Assembly: GCA_963697205.1 (NCBI GenBank)
Contig: CAVONB010000010.1
Span: forward strand, 124,001-188,000
Reading direction: 5' to 3'
Source: CAVONB01 sp963697205
GTDB taxonomy: Bacteria > Pseudomonadota > Alphaproteobacteria > Rhizobiales > Hyphomicrobiaceae
Length of the DNA stretch: 64,000 nucleotides
Part shown: positions 19,566 through 29,237 of the stretch, piece by piece
How the letters are laid out: each line of letters begins with the position of its first letter
How positions within the stretch are numbered: the stretch's first letter is position 1
Notes under the pieces: generated by a model
Database searches by the model: none
Told to the model about the DNA's origin: nothing
What the model saw: the letters and a program-made list of their open reading frames with translations, nothing else
Made by a program: the position numbers and the translations under genes

Positions 19566-20285
19566 TCAGAAACGCTCCACCCACGGCCTCAGTTCGATCT
19601 CCCACGACCATGCCGAGCGCGGCTGCCGGATGGCGTGGAGATAGCTGTCCGCGATCGCCGCGGGATCGAGCAGGCTGTCGGGCTGATCGCCCGCCGCCAC
19701 CCGCCCGCGCGCCGCGTTCGCGACCCCGCCGTCGATCACGAAGTGCGCGACGTGAATGCCCTGCGGCGCCAACTCCCGCGCCATCGATTGTGCCAGCCCC
19801 CGCAGCGCGAACTTGCCCATCGCGAATGGCGCGGACTGGGCATACCCCTTCACGCTGGCCGAGGCCCCGGTGAACAGGATCGTGCCCGCGCTTTGCGCCA
19901 GCATCCGCTTGGCCGCTTGCTGGCCGACCAGGAACCCGCCATAGGCCGTGACCGTGATCGCCTTCATCACCTCGGTCGGGTCCAGCTCGGCCACCGGGCC
20001 GCGCGCGCGGTAGCTGGCATTGTAGAGGGCGACGTCGAGACGGCCGCCGAGCGCCGTGTCGGCCTCTTGGAACAGCCGCGCCACCGTCGCCGGATCGCTG
20101 GCGTCGCAGGCGAATGTGGCCGCACTGGTCTCCCGCGCGAGCGTTTGCAGGTCGTCGACCCCGCGCGCCGCCAGCGCCAGCCGGTAGCCGTCCTTGGCGA
20201 GCGCCCGCGCCACCGCCGCCGAGATGCCGCTGCCCGCGCCAACGATCAGCGCGGTTTTGCCGCTTGCGCCACCTGTGCCGCTCAT
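19566..20285 (-). CDS. SDR-family oxidoreductase with Phe in place of the catalytic Tyr
   Basis: A 239-residue short-chain dehydrogenase/reductase. The cofactor motif VGAGSGISAAVA (15-26) and the YNASYRARGP segment are present, and the active-site Ser lies in FTGASASVKG. The usual YxxxK is FAMGK, so the proton-donor Tyr is Phe. A known SDR subgroup with FAxxKFALR and HVAHVVIDG-like ends (here HVAHFVIDGG) shares this, so it looks like a family trait rather than damage. NAD(P)-dependent activity is therefore uncertain. The ATG at 20285 follows GGGAGGCAGCG. Same strand as the Nudix gene, 66 bases upstream of it. Confidence 0.83.
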   Translation of the reverse strand: MSGTGGASGKTALIVGAGSGISAAVARALAKDGYRLALAARGVDDLQTLARETSAATFACDASDPATVARLFQEADTALGGRLDVALYNASYRARGPVAELDPTEVMKAITVTAYGGFLVGQQAAKRMLAQSAGTILFTGASASVKGYAQSAPFAMGKFALRGLAQSMARELAPQGIHVAHFVIDGGVANAARGRVAAGDQPDSLLDPAAIADSYLHAIRQPRSAWSWEIELRPWVERF

Positions 20286-20875
20286 CGCTGCCTCCCGTCT
20301 CTGCCATCCGAATCCGAGCCCTCTACCGTGACGGACGGGGGCCGGGAGGGCAAGGGAAAGGCAGTGCCGGAGGGGGTGCGCGGCTTGGCTTGGTCCGCGC
20401 AAGTCCGGGCCGCCCTGTCCTACGCCCGTGGCACCACGTGCGAGGATCGCGTCGCGCCGGCCGTCACCGCCCAGCGTCACGGACAATAGACGCCCATCGC
20501 GATACGCTTGTCCGTTCTTCCCGTCGTTCACGGGCAGAGGGCCAGCGTGAGGGGCGGCAACGATGACGGCGGCAACCTGATCTGCAGGTCGGGCTGGCGA
20601 TGTCTAACGTGCCAAGCGGCAAACGACCCAGGGCCGCTAAGTTGCGCGAACTCGATACCGAAGGGCACCGTTTGAGAATTGCTGAAAGGCCGCGATGCCG
20701 CAAACTTCGTCGTTGACTTGAACGCCCCCGAGCATCGGACCGCGCAATCTGGCACCGCGCTCAAGGAGCATCGTGCAGTGGGCTGCCCGTTAGAAACTTT
20801 GACCGAACCGCAAGACGCGCTTGCGGTTCGTTCCGGTTCGTAGAAGTGCGGTGACGATAAGCGAGGAAGGGCCGA
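20286..20875. other. 590-base stretch without a convincing gene
   Basis: Open frames here (for example 20464-20703 on the minus strand) are rich in Arg, Ser and Cys with no recognisable domain and no good ribosome site. The only structure is the hairpin at 20804-20830. Probably intergenic, perhaps holding remains of a lost gene. Confidence 0.5.
20804..20830 (-). terminator. Perfect 11-bp hairpin downstream of the PepSY-like gene
   Basis: CGAACCGCAAG and CTTGCGGTTCG pair fully around ACGCG, 46 bases after the stop of the minus-strand gene at 20876. No strong T-run follows, so it is a weak or factor-assisted terminator candidate. Confidence 0.5.
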
Positions 20876-21157
20876 TCAACTCTGATTGACGCGCAGAATT
20901 GCAAGCGTCTTCTTGTCGAGAATAATGTCGACGTCGCGGCCATTGGGCGATCGGGCGTCCACCACGAACCGGTTGCCGACAACGTCAACGTCTGTGATTG
21001 AGCGGTATCCGAGCCCCCGCAATTTCGATACGACGCGGTTGCTCTCGGCCGTCGTTGCATCGCGCTCTTGAGCCACGGCTGCGGGCACGAGGGGCAAAGA
21101 CACCAAGGCAGCGACAACAGCAGCGCCAGCGTAACGTGAACGCAATGTTCCTTTCAT
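20876..21157 (-). CDS. Small secreted PepSY-like protein
   Basis: 93 residues. A signal peptide at 1-29 (MKGTLRSRY, then AAVVAALVSLPLVPAAVAQ) has a likely cleavage site after AVA or AQ. The mature part (VVSKLRGLGYRSITDVDVVGNRFVVDARSPNGRDVDIILD) has the strand-helix pattern of PepSY-type domains, which in other proteins inhibit proteases or bind peptides. It should act in the periplasm. The ATG at 21157 follows GGAGAGGATCG. It stands alone between a non-coding stretch and xerC. Confidence 0.72.
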   Translation of the reverse strand: MKGTLRSRYAGAAVVAALVSLPLVPAAVAQERDATTAESNRVVSKLRGLGYRSITDVDVVGNRFVVDARSPNGRDVDIILDKKTLAILRVNQS

Positions 21158-21302
21158 CGATCCTCTCCAGCTGTCTCGTACGATTCACACTTGGAGTGCC
21201 GTCCCGTCGCTTTCCAATCGGAAATGAGCGGCTTGGTGATCGGCAGCACCGATCGAATTACCCGCTCACCAACCACTTTTTTTCGCCGCCCCCCTCTTGC
21301 CG

Positions 21303-22367
21303 TCACGCGCGCGGATGCGCTTTGTCGTAGACCGCCAGAAGCCGCTCGCGGTCGACCTCGGTGTACACCTGCGTCGTCGACAGCGACGCGTGGCCGAGCA
21401 GCTCCTGGATCTGGCGCAGGTCGCCGCCGGCCGACAGCAGGTGCGTGGCGAACGAGTGACGCAGCGCGTGCGGCGTCGCCGTCTTGGGCAGGCCGAGCGG
21501 CCCGCGCAGGCGCTCGATCAGCAGCTGGATGATACGCGGCGACAGGGGCCCGCCCTTGGCGCCGAGGAACAGCGGCCCGTCGGGGTCCAGCGGATAGGGG
21601 CAGAGCGCGGCATAGCGCTGGACGGCCTCCTGCGCCACCGGCAGCACCGGCACGGCGCGCTCGCGCCCGCCCTTGCCGGTGACGCGGATCACGTCGCGGC
21701 CGGGCGCGGGCGCCTCGCGCGCGGTCAGCCCGAGTGCTTCGGAGATGCGTAGGCCCGAGCCGTAGAGCAGCAGCAGCACGGCGGTGTCGCGGGCAGCGAT
21801 CCAGTCGAGCTCGGTCTCCATGCCCCCGGCCATCACCTCGGCCGCCTTGTCGACGGTGAGCGGCTTGGGCACTGCATGCGGGATCTTGGGTAGCGCCACC
21901 CGGCCGATCGCGCGGTTGGTGGCGATTTCCTCGGTCTCCAGCCAGCGAAAGAAGGTCCTGAGCGCCGACATCGTGCGGGCGAGCGAGCGGCTGGTCAGCC
22001 CGTGGCGCCGGCGCGCGGCCATGAACGCGCGGAAGGTCTTGACGTCGAGACGCTCCAGATCGCCCAGGCACGGCGGATGGCCGAGATGGCGGCCGAGGAA
22101 GTCGAGGAACTGGGCGAGATCGCGGCCGTAGGCGTCCAGCGTCTTGTCCGCGGCCCCGCGCCCGTGGGTGAGATGGCCGAGCCATGCCTGCAGCGCGGCC
22201 TTGAGGTCGCCCGACAGGTCGAGTTCGGTCGGGGTGGCCGATGCCGACGACGGCGCCGACGCCGGGGTCTCGGGTTTCCACAGGGTCAGCCAGCGCGAGC
22301 GCGACACCGGGGCGCCTTTCTGCGGTTGATGACGGCGGACATGCCGTCGCGAGCCTGAAGCCGGCAT
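21303..22367 (-). CDS. xerC: Tyrosine recombinase XerC
   Basis: A site-specific recombinase that, with XerD, resolves chromosome dimers at dif. The N-terminal SAM-like core domain spans about 50-140; the catalytic domain has Arg in GSGLRISEALGL, Lys in GKGGRER, the HALRHSFATHLL box, His in LLGHASLSTTQ and the nucleophile Tyr in VYTEVDRE. The start is uncertain: ATG at 22367 gives 354 residues, while a GTG at 22307 with AAAGG before it gives 334 and removes a low-complexity N-terminus. Divergent from the TPR-like gene. Confidence 0.9.
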   Translation of the reverse strand: MPASGSRRHVRRHQPQKGAPVSRSRWLTLWKPETPASAPSSASATPTELDLSGDLKAALQAWLGHLTHGRGAADKTLDAYGRDLAQFLDFLGRHLGHPPCLGDLERLDVKTFRAFMAARRRHGLTSRSLARTMSALRTFFRWLETEEIATNRAIGRVALPKIPHAVPKPLTVDKAAEVMAGGMETELDWIAARDTAVLLLLYGSGLRISEALGLTAREAPAPGRDVIRVTGKGGRERAVPVLPVAQEAVQRYAALCPYPLDPDGPLFLGAKGGPLSPRIIQLLIERLRGPLGLPKTATPHALRHSFATHLLSAGGDLRQIQELLGHASLSTTQVYTEVDRERLLAVYDKAHPRA

Positions 22368-22475
22368 GGTAAACGACCCGTTAACGCCGCGCCACGCGTG
22401 TGGCCACGCAGGTGACCAGGCGGGCGTCCAATCGGGCGGCCAGCCGCGCCGAAAGGGAATCCGGGACCGAGGGGC

Positions 22476-24569
22476 ATGTCGATTTTCGAGTCACTTGAGC
22501 CGTTCGCCGCGGCAGGCATCGTGGCCTGTGCGCCCGCGCTCGGCATCGAGGTGCCCGCTGGCGGCATGGCGGCGGCAGCCGGCCACCTGCCGGCCGCGTT
22601 GCGCGCCCGCGGCGAGACCGAGCCCTTCGGCGGCCTGCTCGACGCGCTCGCCCGTGACATCTGGATGAACCAGGAAATCCGCGGCATTCCCCACGCACTG
22701 GCGGCCGGCCACGCCGCGGCGCTGGCGCAACTTTTGGGAGCCCATCCGCCCGCCCCGCAGGCCGTGATCGCCGCCCTGGACCGCGCCTCGGGCGGCAGGG
22801 ACAGGGCCGAGCCCTGGCGCGACGTGGCCGCCGACGTGGCGCAGCGGATGGCCGCCTCGGGTGAAGTCCAGAGGTGGGGCATGAGCGCCGACGTCGTCGG
22901 CTATCTCGTGCACGACCTCTACCGGCACCTGCTGATCGATGCCGGCGTGCTGCCCGCCTTCAGGGGCGCGATCGCCATGGTGGTGGCCCAGGCGGCTCCG
23001 ACCCAGCTCTCGGCAACCACCTCGCCGCCCACCGCGCTGCCTGCCGCGCCCCCGCGCACGACCCCGGCACCCGCCCGTGCCGCAACCGAAGCCCCGGCCC
23101 GGCTGCCCGCGCCCGCAGCCACCACCGCGTCGGCGCCCCCCAAGACGGCCGCACCGCCTCCGATCCCATCCACTGCGCCAACTTCAGCCCCATCGCCATC
23201 GGCGGGCGCCGTCGCCACCGCGCGCCGCGGTCGCCCGCGGACCGGCCCGTTGCGGCCTATTTCCGCCCGCGCCCGGGCCATCGTCGCCGACCGTACCGGT
23301 GAAGCCGGCGCCATCGCCGCTATCCGCCACGCCAACGACCTCTCCGAGCCCGCGCTCGGCCGCTTCCTCGCCATCCTCGATCAGCGCGAGATCGCCGCCG
23401 CCGATCGCATGCTGCACCTGGAGGACATGGCGCGCTGGCTGAAAAGCACCCGCGCGCTGCTGTTGAAGCCGGTGGACGAATCCCCCGACATCCGCAGCCT
23501 GAAGCAGGAGGCGGCCGCCGCGCTCGACGCCGGTGGCCTGGAGACCGCCGCCTCGCTGCTGGTCGAGGTCAGAAGCCTCGTGCGCGCGGAACGCCGCGAG
23601 TCCGAGCAGCGCCTGCGCGCCGAGATCGAGGCGCTTCGCCACCAGTCCCGTGCCGAGGCCTTTGCCACCGCCGACATGGCGCAGATGGCGCTGGCGCGGC
23701 TCGATCTCGCCAACGCGGCGGCACTGTTCGTCGAGGCGGGCGAGACACTGCCGGCCGAGGACGTCGCCCAGCGGCTCGCCTACGCCATGCGCGCCGCCGA
23801 AGCGCTCGACCGCGCCGCCGAGATCGATGGGTCCGTGGAGACCTTGCGCCGCGCCCTGGCGCATTGGCAGGCCGCCGAGCGCCTCGCGCACGAGACGCAG
23901 GAGGACCAGGAGGCCTGTCTGGCGGCGGCGACGCTGGGCCGTGCCGATGCCTTGGACCGGCTCGGCCGGACAACGCGCGGTATCGACGCGCTGCGCGCGG
24001 CCGCAGCCGACTACCGCGACGTCCAGGCCCTGCTGCCACGCTCGGACGGCCCCGCCGTCGCCCGCCAGGTCGATCTGCGCCTCGGCCGCACGCTGCTCGA
24101 GCTGGCACGCATCAAGCCCGATGCCGCCGCGCTGGACGAAGCCGCCCTGCGCCTCGATCGGGCGGCGGACGAACTGTCCCGTCGGGATTTGCCGGACGAA
24201 TGGGCCTCCGCGCAAATGCTGCTGGGCGAGGCGCTGCTGGCAGCCACCGAAAACGCGCCGGCCGGCGACCGCCAGCCGCTCGTCGAGCAGGCGCTCGCAG
24301 CCCTGGAGGCCGCCGGCGAGGTGTTCAAGCGCGAGATCGCGCCGGGCGATTGGGCGCGCCTGCAGGTTCAGTTGGCCGCGGCCCATCGCCAGTTGGCGGG
24401 CGCGGACGGCGAGGCGCGGCGGCACTGGATCGCGGCTGCCGCGGCCCTGGTGCCGGCTCTGGAGGTGTTTCAGGCGCTCGGCGACGACGCGATGGTTGGC
24501 CAAGTCCGCCGCGCGCTCGTGGACATGCGCGACCACTTCGAGGCCGCCCCGCAGGCCCGCACGGGCTGA
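22476..24569 (+). CDS. Large TPR-like helical protein with Pro/Ala linker, function unknown
   Basis: 697 residues. Residues 1-170 form an Ala-rich helical domain; 171-265 are a Pro/Ala/Thr linker with no fold; 270-690 are helical, with repeating A-x-x-L-D-R-A patterns like degenerate tetratricopeptide repeats (for example ALAHWQAAERLAHETQ and EACLAAATLGRADALDRLGR). A charged segment at about 365-395 (RSLVRAERRESEQRLRAEIE) may be a coiled coil. No signal peptide or catalytic motif is visible. It lies 176 bases before a ParA-type ATPase on the same strand, so a scaffold or partner role for that ATPase is a reasonable guess. I do not recognise a named family. Confidence 0.7.
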   Translation: MSIFESLEPFAAAGIVACAPALGIEVPAGGMAAAAGHLPAALRARGETEPFGGLLDALARDIWMNQEIRGIPHALAAGHAAALAQLLGAHPPAPQAVIAALDRASGGRDRAEPWRDVAADVAQRMAASGEVQRWGMSADVVGYLVHDLYRHLLIDAGVLPAFRGAIAMVVAQAAPTQLSATTSPPTALPAAPPRTTPAPARAATEAPARLPAPAATTASAPPKTAAPPPIPSTAPTSAPSPSAGAVATARRGRPRTGPLRPISARARAIVADRTGEAGAIAAIRHANDLSEPALGRFLAILDQREIAAADRMLHLEDMARWLKSTRALLLKPVDESPDIRSLKQEAAAALDAGGLETAASLLVEVRSLVRAERRESEQRLRAEIEALRHQSRAEAFATADMAQMALARLDLANAAALFVEAGETLPAEDVAQRLAYAMRAAEALDRAAEIDGSVETLRRALAHWQAAERLAHETQEDQEACLAAATLGRADALDRLGRTTRGIDALRAAAADYRDVQALLPRSDGPAVARQVDLRLGRTLLELARIKPDAAALDEAALRLDRAADELSRRDLPDEWASAQMLLGEALLAATENAPAGDRQPLVEQALAALEAAGEVFKREIAPGDWARLQVQLAAAHRQLAGADGEARRHWIAAAAALVPALEVFQALGDDAMVGQVRRALVDMRDHFEAAPQARTG

Positions 24570-24745
24570 TACCGGGCACCAGTCACGCACGTTTTGGCCC
24601 TGCTCCGGCCTGGCTCTTACGGCGCCAGTTCGATCACCAAACGCCTTGCGTTGTTGTGCCCATCCCGAGCCTGCCATATTCATTGCCCATGGAGGGGCCG
24701 GGTCCCTGCGATCGGGACCGGGCCGTCGGCTGAGTAGGGGGGCGT

Positions 24746-25669
24746 ATGGGCACAGCGATCGCCGTGATGAACACCAAGGGCGGGGTCGGCAAATCGACCA
24801 TCGTTCTTGCACTGGCGGAGACGCTGTCTGCCTTCCACGGCAAGAATGTGCTGGTCATCGATTCCGACTCGCAGGCGAGCGTCAGCAGCATGCTGATGAC
24901 CGTGCCGAACCTTTACCGTCTGCAGTCGGAAGGCCTCACCATCGTCGATTTCCTGGTCGCCCGCGTCCTGAACGAGCAGCCGGCGGAATGGACACGCTTC
25001 GTGGTGCGCAACGTCTCCGACGTCGACGACGCCCGCAACGTCTTCCTGCTGCCCAGCGACATGCAGCTGACGCTGTTCGAGCGTGAGGTTTCGAAGGAAA
25101 GCCTGCATGGCCGTCTGCGCACGTCGATCGGCCATTTGCTCGCTGAGGCCAAGCGCGTGTTCGACGTCGTACTGATCGACTGTCCGCCGGGCCTGTCGGT
25201 GCTGACCGAGAGTTGGCTGCGCGAGGCCGACATGCACATCTCGCCGACCAAGGCCGACTATGTCTCGATTTGCGGCCTGGAGGTGTTCCGCCGCTTCAAG
25301 GCGCTCAATCCCGAGATGGGATTTGCCAGCAACCTCGGCGTTCTCGTCAACATGAAGGATCGCGCCTCGCCCGCCGACGAGGAATATCACCGCTGGCTGC
25401 GCGAGAATGCCGAGTACCGCTGCTTTGGCGTCGCCGTGCCGCGCTCCAACGTGTTGCAGGACGCCGCGCGGTTCCAGACACTCGAGCGGTCCTACACCGC
25501 GAAGTATCCAGGCGATGTCGGCAAGGCCGTGCGCGACTTCGCCGAGGAAGTGCTCGCGCGCATTGCCGAAGCCGCGCCCCAACCCGGCGAGCCCGTCGCC
25601 ACAGCGCAGGCGCCCGCCGCCGCGGCCGCAAGCGCCGCCGCCGCGACCGCGCAACGCTCCTCCCGCTAG
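24746..25669 (+). CDS. ParA/MinD-type P-loop ATPase
   Basis: A 307-residue deviant-Walker ATPase. The Walker A motif is KGGVGKST (11-18), with both lysines of the ParA type; VLVIDSDSQAS (35-45) is the Walker A' region and DVVLIDCPPGL the Walker B. The C-terminal 35 residues are an Ala/Pro/Gln tail. It is not the chromosomal ParA, as no ParB or parS is nearby. Such orphan ParA proteins position cellular cargo (chemoreceptor arrays, carboxysomes, secretion machines). The neighbouring TPR-like protein is a candidate partner. Its stop lies 13 bases from the converging CMD gene. Confidence 0.85.
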   Translation: MGTAIAVMNTKGGVGKSTIVLALAETLSAFHGKNVLVIDSDSQASVSSMLMTVPNLYRLQSEGLTIVDFLVARVLNEQPAEWTRFVVRNVSDVDDARNVFLLPSDMQLTLFEREVSKESLHGRLRTSIGHLLAEAKRVFDVVLIDCPPGLSVLTESWLREADMHISPTKADYVSICGLEVFRRFKALNPEMGFASNLGVLVNMKDRASPADEEYHRWLRENAEYRCFGVAVPRSNVLQDAARFQTLERSYTAKYPGDVGKAVRDFAEEVLARIAEAAPQPGEPVATAQAPAAAAASAAAATAQRSSR

Positions 25670-25682
25670 CCCAGCCCGCCTG

Positions 25683-26228
25683 TCACGCGCGCGCCGCCGT
25701 TGCCGGCCCCGCGCCCAGCGTCCGCATGAAAACCTGCATGCCGTAGTGGAAGGCGATGAAGGCGCCCAGCTCCATGATCTGCGCCTCCGTCCAGTACCGC
25801 TTGAGGTCGGCATACATCTCGGCATCGACCTTTTGGGGGTCGAGATACATCTGGTCGGAGAAACGCAGCGCCGCCTTCTCGGCCTCACTGAACAGCGCGC
25901 TGTCCTCGTAGTCGCCGCATCCAGCCTCGACGTGGTCCTCGCTCATCCCGAGCGCCTGCGCACGTTTGGAGCGCAGCGAGGCGAAGTACCTGTCGCCGGC
26001 AAAGCGTGCGAGCTGGATTCGGATCACCTCCTTCAGCTTGTGGTCGACGCTGCCTTCGGCATGGCTGACGAGCAGCGCGTTCATCAGCGGTTTTGCCTGT
26101 TCCGGCGCCCGCGCGATGATGCGAGCGAACAGGTCGTCGGGCACACCCAGATCCTGGGCGCGCTGGATCAAGGCCCTGAGCTCCGGGTCGGTGATGTCCG
26201 ACATGGGCAGTGGCGCGACAAAGGTCAT
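25683..26228 (-). CDS. CMD/AhpD-like protein lacking the redox cysteines
   Basis: A 181-residue carboxymuconolactone-decarboxylase-fold protein. It aligns with the gene upstream through VDHKLKEVIRIQLARFAG, LRSKRAQALGM, EKAALRFSDQMYLDP and IMELGAFIAFHYGMQVFMRTLG. Where that protein has Cys-Ser-Tyr-Sec, this one has Asp-Arg-Tyr-Phe (GDRYFASLRS), so it cannot do CxxC-type thiol chemistry. Its ATG overlaps the TGA of the upstream gene (ATGA), implying coupled translation and perhaps a mixed oligomer in which it is the structural or substrate-binding subunit (inference). Confidence 0.85.
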   Translation of the reverse strand: MTFVAPLPMSDITDPELRALIQRAQDLGVPDDLFARIIARAPEQAKPLMNALLVSHAEGSVDHKLKEVIRIQLARFAGDRYFASLRSKRAQALGMSEDHVEAGCGDYEDSALFSEAEKAALRFSDQMYLDPQKVDAEMYADLKRYWTEAQIMELGAFIAFHYGMQVFMRTLGAGPATAARA

Positions 26229-26854
26229 TGCGCGGCCTCCCCGTGTCCTGAGCCCAGCGACACAGGCGCCGCGCCATAGATGCGCTCGGACTCTTCCTGG
26301 CTGATGAGCACGCCGTCGGGCGAGAACATCGGATAGAACTTCAACGTCCCGAAGAACGTGTGATAGCCGATATTGAAACCGATGAACGCGCCGAGCTCGA
26401 CGATCTCGCTCTCCGAATAGTGCTTGCGCACCGTGTCGAAGAACGCCGCGTCGATCGCGTCGGGATCGGTCGCGGCCAGCTCGCTGTAGCGCAGCGCGAG
26501 CTTCTCGGCCGGCGTGAACCGTTCGCTGTCTTCAAAGCGCTCGATGCCTTCGTCGAGCAGCTCCTCGGTCAGTCCCTGTCGCTTCGCCGAAGCAGACCGG
26601 ACATTCCCTCAATAACTGCACGCGGCCATGCGCGACAGCTGCACGCGGATCACCTCTTTGATCCGGTGCGCGATGGCGCCCTTGTTGAAGGACGCGCTCC
26701 ACGCGACGAAGATGGCCTCGGCGAGATCGAGGTTGTGACCCATCATCGCGTGAAACCCGGGATCGGGCGCGCGATGCTCGAGGCATTGGTCGATGTAGGG
26801 CTTCAGCTTCGTTTTGCGAAGCGCCTCGATGTCGAGCATGGTGATGTTTGCCAT
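26225..26854 (-). CDS. Selenocysteine-containing CMD/AhpD-like protein (in-frame UGA at codon 82)
   Basis: Read through one in-frame TGA (26611-26609), this is a 209-residue CMD-fold protein: MANITMLDIEALRK, HRIKEVIRVQLSRMAACSY, [TGA], GNVRSASAKRQGLTEELL, FTPAEKLALRYSELA, IVELGAFIGFNIGYHTFFGTLKF. The frame is the same before and after the TGA and both parts match the family. The TGA replaces the second Cys of the CxxC motif, giving C79-S-Y-U82. AhpD-like proteins use this pair in peroxide-linked thiol redox. A SECIS-like hairpin follows at once. The ATG at 26854 follows AAAGGA. Thioredoxin is encoded upstream and a Cys-less paralog overlaps downstream. Alternatives: a nonsense mutation or a base-call error. 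No Sec-insertion genes are in the window. Confidence 0.82.
26572..26602 (-). promoter_or_regulatory. Bacterial SECIS-like stem-loop after the UGA
   Basis: Counting the U of UGA as 1: bases 10-13 (GUCC) pair with 37-40 (GGAC), 15-17 (GUC) with 32-34 (GAC), U18 is bulged, and 19-23 (GCUUC) pair with 27-31 (GAAGC), leaving loop 24-26 (GGC). That is 12 bp with one G/AG mismatch. In E. coli fdhF the elements SelB needs are a bulged U17 and loop G23; here they are U18 and G24, the same six-base spacing. It lies inside the coding region, as bacterial SECIS elements do. Not tested by folding software. Confidence 0.75.
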
Positions 26855-26918
26855 GCGGGTTCCTTTCGCTCGGTGTTTGAGGTGACGTGTGACGGCGGCC
26901 GATTTGACGTCCCCGATC

Positions 26919-27248
26919 TCACGCGTGCCTTTCAACGATCTTCTTCAACACTTGCCGACGGTCGACGCCGGTGCGCGTCTCCACCACCGCGCCATCCTTG
27001 ATGAACACCAAGGTCGGCACCGTGCCGACGCCGAACCGCTGGACGAGGCCCGGATTGTCCGGCGCGTGCACGGTCCCGATCAGCACGTCCGGCGGAATTT
27101 CCGTCGAAAGCTGGTTCAGCACGCGGCCGAGCTGGCGGCAGGGCACGCACACGTCCGACATGAACTCCACGAGCGTCAATCCGCTGCGTCCCATCACGTC
27201 GTGCTCGAAGGTGTCGTCTGTAAAGGCGCTAAAGCCGGCATCGCTCAT
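26919..27248 (-). CDS. Thioredoxin-family protein (CVPC active site)
   Basis: A 109-residue single-domain thioredoxin. The active site is C34-V-P-C37 in FMSDVCVPCRQL; the cis-Pro loop is GVGTVPTLVFIKDG; the N-terminal GLTLVEF strand is typical. The CVPC dipeptide differs from the usual CGPC, which shifts redox potential and partner choice in known variants. It is cytoplasmic, with no signal peptide. The ATG at 27248 follows GAGGG. It leads the operon with the selenocysteine CMD gene 64 bases downstream and is the obvious candidate reductant for that Cys-Sec pair. Confidence 0.9.
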   Translation of the reverse strand: MSDAGFSAFTDDTFEHDVMGRSGLTLVEFMSDVCVPCRQLGRVLNQLSTEIPPDVLIGTVHAPDNPGLVQRFGVGTVPTLVFIKDGAVVETRTGVDRRQVLKKIVERHA

Positions 27249-27605
27249 GTTGGACCCTCGGGGTCTGTCGCGGCCGGTGCGCTGGGCCCACCGCATCGCG
27301 TCTGGCACGTTGAACTGGTTGACAGAGTCGCACGCGCTCACCAGCGAGGCAACTGCCCCGCGACACACCCCGCCGGCCAATCCCGCCATTCCTGGCCGAC
27401 GGCTGGGGCCTCCGCTGGGATCGCACGCCCGGGCGGTGGATGCCGGGCCCGATCGCCTCACCCGGCTCCATCGAACGGCGCGATGCCATGCGCCGGGCGC
27501 CCCCCAGCCATACCCTGGCAGGCCGGGAGCCCCTGCCACATTGACCCCCGCGACCGGATCGGACGATGCTGCGGGCAAAACAACGAACGCGACAGGGATG
27601 GAACG
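27249..27605. other. Divergent spacer: thioredoxin-CMD operon / monooxygenase
   Basis: About 357 bases between two divergent starts, with no credible gene. It should hold both promoters. I see no clear operator or terminator. Confidence 0.45.

Positions 27606-29237
<1,632 letters not shown>

Noticed and set aside
20464..20764. Small minus-strand open frames between the SDR and PepSY-like genes
   Set aside because: Arg/Ser/Cys-rich composition, no ribosome site and no resemblance to known proteins.
26609..26611. TGA as evidence for a changed genetic code
   Set aside because: Many genes in the window end normally with TGA (for example usp, sucC, sucD, trxB neighbours and rsmI), so TGA is a regular stop here; only this position is read through.
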